Of a stretch of 64,000 nucleotides of DNA, positions 58,738-64,000 are shown in pieces. The first letter of the stretch is position 1. Every line of letters begins with the position of its first letter. Source of the stretch: Siphonodentalium dalli (taxonomy: Eukaryota; Mollusca; Scaphopoda; Gadilida; Siphonodentaliidae); assembly GCA_032622095.1 (NCBI GenBank), contig CP136066.1, positions 204,250,978 through 204,314,977 of the forward strand. The letters run 5' to 3'. Under the pieces are notes generated by a model. The model saw nothing but the letters and a program-made list of their open reading frames with translations. It searched no databases and was not told where the DNA came from. A program made the translations under genes and the position numbers.

Positions 58738-59650
58738 TATACATGTTGTTATTTTGGTGTTCGAGCACTTGAATATAGCGCTTTTGTGCATAGGTGTTAG
58801 ACCTTGTTAACGTGGTTTTAACAATCTGGGTTTTATAAAGCCATGGTCTAGAATTTTGATATGATGGCATGTGGTCCATGATAACTTAACCAAATGTTAA
58901 ACATCGAATATTTTGTTTGGCATGTTTAATGGCGCTTTTGTGTGCGTTTTAGAGGCCCATGTGGAATTTCCAAGATGATCGGCATTTGGAAGCGCGTCGG
59001 TGCGAGGGTTTGAGGCCCATGATGATAATCAAGATATACTAGTGCTCGGCATTTAGAACTGGCATCGAGTTTTGGTACGCGAGTGATATGCTTTAGTAGT
59101 AATGTAATGCTTTAGTGCGAAGGCGTCATGCCATTATTATAGCATGTTGTTATTTTGGTGCGCGTCGGTGCGAGGGTCTGAGGCCCATGATAATAATCAG
59201 GATACTATGCATTTGGAAGCATGTCGATGAGAGGGCGTGAGGCCCATAATAATTCTCAAAATGCTCGGTATTTTGAAGCACGTCTGTGTGAGGGTTTGAG
59301 GCTCATAATAATACTCAAGAAGCTCGCCATTTGGAAGCATGCCGGTGCGAGGGCGTGAGGCCCATGATAATTTTCAAAATGTTCGGCATTTTGAAGCACG
59401 TTTATGTTAGGGTTTGAGGCCCATGATAATACTCAAGAAGCTCGGCATTTGGAAGCATGCCGATGCGAGGGCGTGAGGCCCATGATAATTCACAAGATGC
59501 TCGGCATTTGGAAGCACGTATGTGCGAGGGTTTTGAGGCCCATGATAATACTCAAGATGCTCGGCATTTGGAAGCATGCCGGAGCAAGGGCGTGAGGCCC
59601 ATCATCGCCGCCCATGATAATACTCAAGATGCTAGGCATCAGTGATTATG
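58738..59650 (+). repeat. Minisatellite element, copy 2
   Basis: Head and array near-identical to 38266-39172, same orientation, about 20.5 kb away. One extra CATCATCGCCGC insertion near 59602. Confidence 0.9.
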
Positions 59651-59841
59651 TATGTATATATGCACATGTATATGTGGATTGTTGTAAGGTGTCTGTAACA
59701 TGGGCAAACACGAATTAATGTTCATGTAGAATACACAAATATGATCAACTTTTCGGTATAATGGAATATATTTTCTCATTATTAGAAGATTAAAGTTTAA
59801 TATTTAATGATTCCAACTACCAATTCTTTGTAATGGATCTA

Positions 59842-59905
59842 TAGTGGACTCCGTCGCGGCTTGATGGCAATGGTGGTGTTATCATTATTGGAGAATTGGG
59901 AATAC
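59842..59905 (+). repeat. 64-bp terminal motif, copy 2
   Basis: Same motif as 39173-39236 with few changes, separated from its minisatellite by about 190 bp and followed immediately by R9. Confidence 0.8.
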
Positions 59906-60105
59906 TGATCAGTTTTCAGCGTTTGGTGCAAAGCACATTAGCCGAAAACTTTTGTATTCACTGTTCATGGTAATAATGAGTGAGCGATCAATTATCGCTT
60001 CGTGCATGAACAATGAAAATAGGTCACGTTATTATAGAGCGTGTGGTGTCATTTCTAGCCGAATCGCCTTGTATGTGGGGTCAACTCCAAATTTTTTTGT
60101 TTCAA
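59906..60105 (+). repeat. Dispersed repeat R9, copy 2
   Basis: Matches 47850-48055. With the 64-bp motif at 60665-60728 it may form one element of about 820 bp (59906-60728). Confidence 0.7.
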
Positions 60106-60664
60106 ACATTTCAGTAATGTTATGGATTGACGGTTCAATAACGTAATGAGATGCGTATGTTGAAACTATATCTGATAAGCATATATTCTTATAACGCATG
60201 AAATCATGCATATTATAGAAAGTTGACGTTGAAATTTTTTTTTTTAATTATCATTAATAAAAGTTAATTGTAACTTTGAAATGTGCATATCGCACCTTAT
60301 TCAGGAAGTAATAGTTTTATATGTAGTCATTTATATTAAACGCATATAAGTGTGTCATCCGATCACGATCATAGTGTATATATTCGAACATGTTATATAT
60401 GTTAATTTATATTTGTATTATATAGTGTGTACACAGGTTTGTGTTGCACAATTGATCAATTAGAATGAATTTCCGAACATTCGAGCTGCGTTAGTGATCT
60501 TGGTTTCGGAAAGCAGGTTTCCATCGTTTTTCCCAAGAGGTTTTTCGTTGGTTTTTCCTGACCGCCAACGCAGACACAGTAGGATGTAATTAACCTGTAT
60601 GTGAAGACGTGTCCGTCCCTTAACTTGTAAGCATGTATACCAATAAACGCTGATGTCGACCCCA

Positions 60665-60728
60665 TAGTGGACTCCGGCGCGGCTTGATGGCAATGATGGT
60701 GTTATCATTATTGGAGAATTGGGAATAC
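60665..60728 (+). repeat. 64-bp terminal motif, copy 3
   Basis: Identical in length to copies 1 and 2; preceded by unrelated sequence and followed by T. Confidence 0.8.
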
Positions 60729-60896
60729 TCTTTATTTCTACAATCTTTCTACTTGTCTGAGGAGATAGCGGAAAACAAGCAGATATCTGTTTGCTGCTAG
60801 ATCATCTTCCTCTTTTTCTATTACACCCATGTTTCATCATCAACATGTTATTCATCACTATTGTAATACTAATTGGGGCAAACAAATATTGTTTAA

Positions 60897-61383
60897 AGTC
60901 CCCCTTAATTTTCGAGTTTAATTCCCGATTATTGTTTTTATAATGCCTTGATATACGGTTTTAATAACAATATATGCAATAAGATATGATTAAAATACTA
61001 TAATTCATCACCATTTGGGACGTCTGTATCTCAGAACATTCCCATGAAGTAAGAGAAAATAGATCAAATCATTTTCCCCGCTATGGCTCCCAGAATGCAA
61101 CATAATTCAAACAAGTTTATTTTCAATGGAATGGGAATAATTCTATATCGAAATATATAGAGTTATTCCCCCCTCCATTGAAAATAATAGACTTTGTGTA
61201 GAAACTTCAGCACAGAACAAACGTCGGGTTCTCAACAAAAACAACATTTTCACAGTTTATTAAATCGAATAAGTTGAAAATACAATGTTTTGGAGCTTCC
61301 TCTTTCAAACGGTATATAATATGGCATATATTTTATATAATGTGATCTGGTGGTTCGAAAATTAAGTGGCCTAAAGTGGGCCT
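60897..61383. mobile_element. M2 MITE, copy 4
   Basis: TTAA at 60893-60896 and 61384-61387. The central hairpin at about 61118-61192 has arms around CAATGGAnTGGGAATAA / TTATTCCCCCCTCCATTG. The right end has a small duplication (AAGTGGCC and AGTGGGCC). Confidence 0.75.
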
Positions 61384-61387
61384 TTAA

Positions 61388-62893
61388 ATGAAATGTGATT
61401 GAAGGGTACACAGCCTGCGCAGGTTTAGAAATCTCGTTCGTGATGCCGCTGTTTTCGTCTGCCTCGATTCCTGCCAGAATAATTGTTTACGTTTCAAGAA
61501 GAAATATCATGAGCTGATAACAAATTGCTAATGGGCACCAGACTTTCATTAACACGATTGACGTAACTGCGTCAGCACCGATAACCCGATATTCTTATCC
61601 TAAAACAAGCAATTATGTAATAATTCCCTACTGAGCTATAGGTATTGATGTTATGGAAAGACACCAGCACGTGAATGACACCGACACGCAAAGCGCCGAG
61701 GTTGTTATGAGAGCGCTTGTGTCTTTTTACAGCATCAGTACCGTAACGGTTGAGCGAAATTATCTTACCCACGGCTGGAGTGAGACAACACATCACTGAA
61801 CTTTGCGAAATCGACCACGCCCTGTTCGTATGCTCTTCTCCAGCCGCTCTCATCATCAGAAACTCTTTTTGGGAAGGGATTATCTCTCGTTTCGGCATAC
61901 CCGAATATGTTTTACCTTACATCGTTAGCCAAAGATGATTTGGTAGCAACCCTCCTCAGGAAGTTCTCTGGAAATCCTAACAGAACACATATCGCACTGC
62001 CTCAAGGAACTAGTACTATATTCTGCGAAGTTTATGTACGTTCTCAGCACAATGATCAGGAATGGCGTACAGCTACCCGTGTCACGTCCATTGTAATTAT
62101 CTTCTCAACACCGACGCATGTTGTAACGACTAACTTTCATATCTGTTGGACAAATCGGATTTTCCTGCAACAAAAGCTGTAGTGAACATTCAAGTGCATA
62201 TATGCTTCACTCTCGTGGTTTCCAACACCTCTCCATAATTGTACATAACGGCCCACCACACTGACCAGGGGAGCCCACTTTAATCCAACCGTAATTATAT
62301 GTCATGTATATCGATCTCTCCTATACTTGGAGGTAATAAAGATATCTCATGTCGGAATAGACTGAACACAATTCGTCAGTACCCAATCAAACTTGATCAC
62401 CCCTAACCAATAAGTCTTGACCAGTTACGTTTATTATCGACAGTCGCAGAGAGTTTCAATATTAAATTGTTGCGTGCGTGCGCCTGTACCTTCAAATGCA
62501 CTAAATGTTAAAGATGTTGTATTAATGGGGCCGACCTGCATCGATCGGATGATGCCCACTGCTTGTCTTCCTTCTCATGAGTGCACGAATGTACTGGCGC
62601 ATCGCATGTTTGTTCTTATGGACCAATTTGCATTTATTCTTCTTTGGTATAGAAACGTGAGGGCGCATTCAGGCGATCCGTGATCAACATGTAATTCATG
62701 CACAAATTGTATGTGTGCTTGTGAAATATTGGAGTATAGTTATGTTGCATGCATATAATTGTGTGTGTACGTGAGTTCGGGTAATTGAGTGAGTGTCTGC
62801 GAACTTATGCGCATGTGTGTGCGTGTATGGGTTGCTCGGTTTACATGTGCGCGCGAGTGTGGAATGTCAGCTCACGTGAGCCTGTATACTATA
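61388..62893. other. Unassigned sequence
   Basis: Open frames (61572-61898 minus; 61907-62182 and 62417-62683 plus) show no recognisable domain. The region 62750-62860 is rich in GTGTG/GCGCG words. Confidence 0.3.
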
Positions 62894-62895
62894 AG

Positions 62896-63031
62896 TTACA
62901 CGGCTTGTTGATGGGGGATACGGTGTGGTATGCCCCGGTAGATGCTCGTATCCCCCGAAGCGATAGCCGAGGGGGATACGAGAGTCGACCGGGGCATACC
63001 ACACCGTATCCCCCATCAACAAGCCGTGTAA
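62896..63031. repeat. Long palindrome, 61-bp arms
   Basis: Arms begin TTACACGGCTTGTTGATGGG; only a few mismatches near GGTAGATGCTCG / CGAGAGTCGACC; the loop is about 14 bases between CCCCC and GGGGG. Unique in the window. Confidence 0.85.
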
Positions 63032-63365
63032 TGTATTTATCCCCGGTCAAAATTAACAAGATATTCCCACAGACATAAAGCGCGGAAACGAGCAACGAAC
63101 AGTAACTCTATTTGATTAGACTGCTCATACGATGAATATATTTATATAGCTGTTTCCACAATTTGTCCATAAATACTTGCTGGCCTCGCTTACTTTTGGA
63201 ATCTATATGTTAGAAGATATAAAAGAGAGCAATACACTTCAAAAATAGTAATGGTAAATGAGTCAGACAACGTAAATAAATGAAGCAAGAGTAGCAAGAT
63301 AACATCACACCAGGAATCAACGTGGCTTTGAAAGATGTACATTAGACCTTCAAACTTTTGCCAGG

Positions 63366-64000
63366 TCATAAAAATTCTACTAGGAGCATACGAGATTGTT
63401 ATGACCTTGTAAAATCTGTCTTCTCTATATAGCGACGACAGTTTTTGCCGGGTAATATCAGTTTTACACGGGTCATACGAGATTGTTATGTCCTTGTAAA
63501 ATATGTCTTCTCTATATAGCGACGACAATTTTTGCGGGGTAATATCACTTTTACACGGGGCATACGAGATTGTTATGACCCGTGTAAAATCTGTCTTCTC
63601 TATATAGCGACGACAATTTTTGAGGGGTAATATAATTTTTACACAGGGCATACGAGATTGTTATGACCCGTGTAAAATCTGTCTTCTCTATATAGCGACG
63701 ACAATTTTTGCGGGGTAATATCACTTTTACACGGGGCATACGAGATTGTTATGACCCGTGTAAAATCGGTCTTTTCTATATAGCGACGACAATTTTTGCG
63801 GGGTAATATCAGTTTTACACGGGGCATACGAGATTGTTATGACCCGTGTAAAATCTGTCTTCTCTATATAGCGACGACAATTTTTGCGGGGTAATATCAG
63901 TTTTACACGGGGCATACGAGATTGTTATGACCCGTGTAAAATCTGTCTTCTCTATATAGCGACGACAATTTTTGCGGGGTAATATAAGTTTTACACGGGG
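63366..64000. repeat. 88-bp satellite array, runs off window
   Basis: Units of 88 bp (87 in the first two) start near CATACGAGAT at 63387, 63474, 63561, 63649, 63737, 63825 and 63913. Each unit has TTTTACACGGG and CCCGTGTAAAA, an 11-bp perfect inverted repeat with a 19-base loop. The minus strand stays open through the array (repeating SLYREDRFY), a by-product. The first units are the most diverged, so this is the array edge. Confidence 0.92.

Noticed and set aside
63190-63651. 153-codon repeat protein (minus) at the 88-bp satellite
   Set aside because: 88 is not a multiple of 3, so successive units are read in different frames. This is satellite DNA rather than a gene.

Overview
This is eukaryotic, almost certainly animal, DNA: visibly AT-rich, with no bacterial operon, no long intron-free host gene and a dense load of transposon debris. 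The mix (Penelope-type RT, DIRS/Ngaro-type tyrosine-recombinase retroelement, several LINE clades, many short TTAA-flanked MITEs, minisatellite-bearing elements and very long palindromes) resembles a mollusc or another marine invertebrate. That assignment is an inference. I could not confirm any host protein-coding gene in the 64 kb; the only non-transposon coding candidate is a weak, duplicated Ig-like exon fragment (36.2-36.4 and 40.8-41.1 kb).

Family names used below are mine. M1, M2, M3, M6 and M7 are unrelated MITE families that all begin TTAA-AG. M4 is a piggyBac-like MITE (TTAA + CCCTTTACCCAACA). M5 has GTGACCCGCCATATC termini and 4-bp AT-rich target duplications. M8 is a near-complete palindrome with a TTA duplication. 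HP is a double-hairpin module found inside every M4 and every M5 copy.

Layout. 0-14 kb: MITEs M6, M8, M7, M3, M2, M4, M1 and M5, some abutting and some nested, with simple and tandem repeats between. 15-19.4 kb: Penelope RT fossil, minisatellite, M1 copy and a frameshifted LINE RT on the minus strand. 20-28 kb: small duplications, a LINE ORF1 zinc-knuckle region split by M5, an M4, and two more LINE fossils. 28.1-34.6 kb: a DIRS/Ngaro-like element on the minus strand (gag, RT, RNase H, tyrosine recombinase, flanking direct repeats), invaded by two M4 copies and a LINE 3' end. 34.6-41.5 kb: a 2.2-kb direct duplication whose copies flank a minisatellite element. 41.5-48 kb: hAT-like element, rearranged M1, tandem array rich in nuclear-receptor half-sites, long palindromes, LINE fossils, M5, M8. 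48.3-50.0 kb: the best-preserved gene in the window, a 462-codon LINE RT. 51-57.3 kb: a foldback element with arms of about 1.3 kb, carrying a hAT insertion with a perfect 8-bp duplication. 58.7-60.7 kb: second copy of the minisatellite element. 60.9-64 kb: M2, a long palindrome and an 88-bp satellite running off the end.

The retroelements supply RT, RNase H and recombinase fossils. The short elements carry no protein genes and would depend on transposases encoded elsewhere. The most unusual structure is HP: two mutually inverted hairpins, each about 32 bp of nearly perfect stem, present in seven copies inside two otherwise unrelated MITE families.
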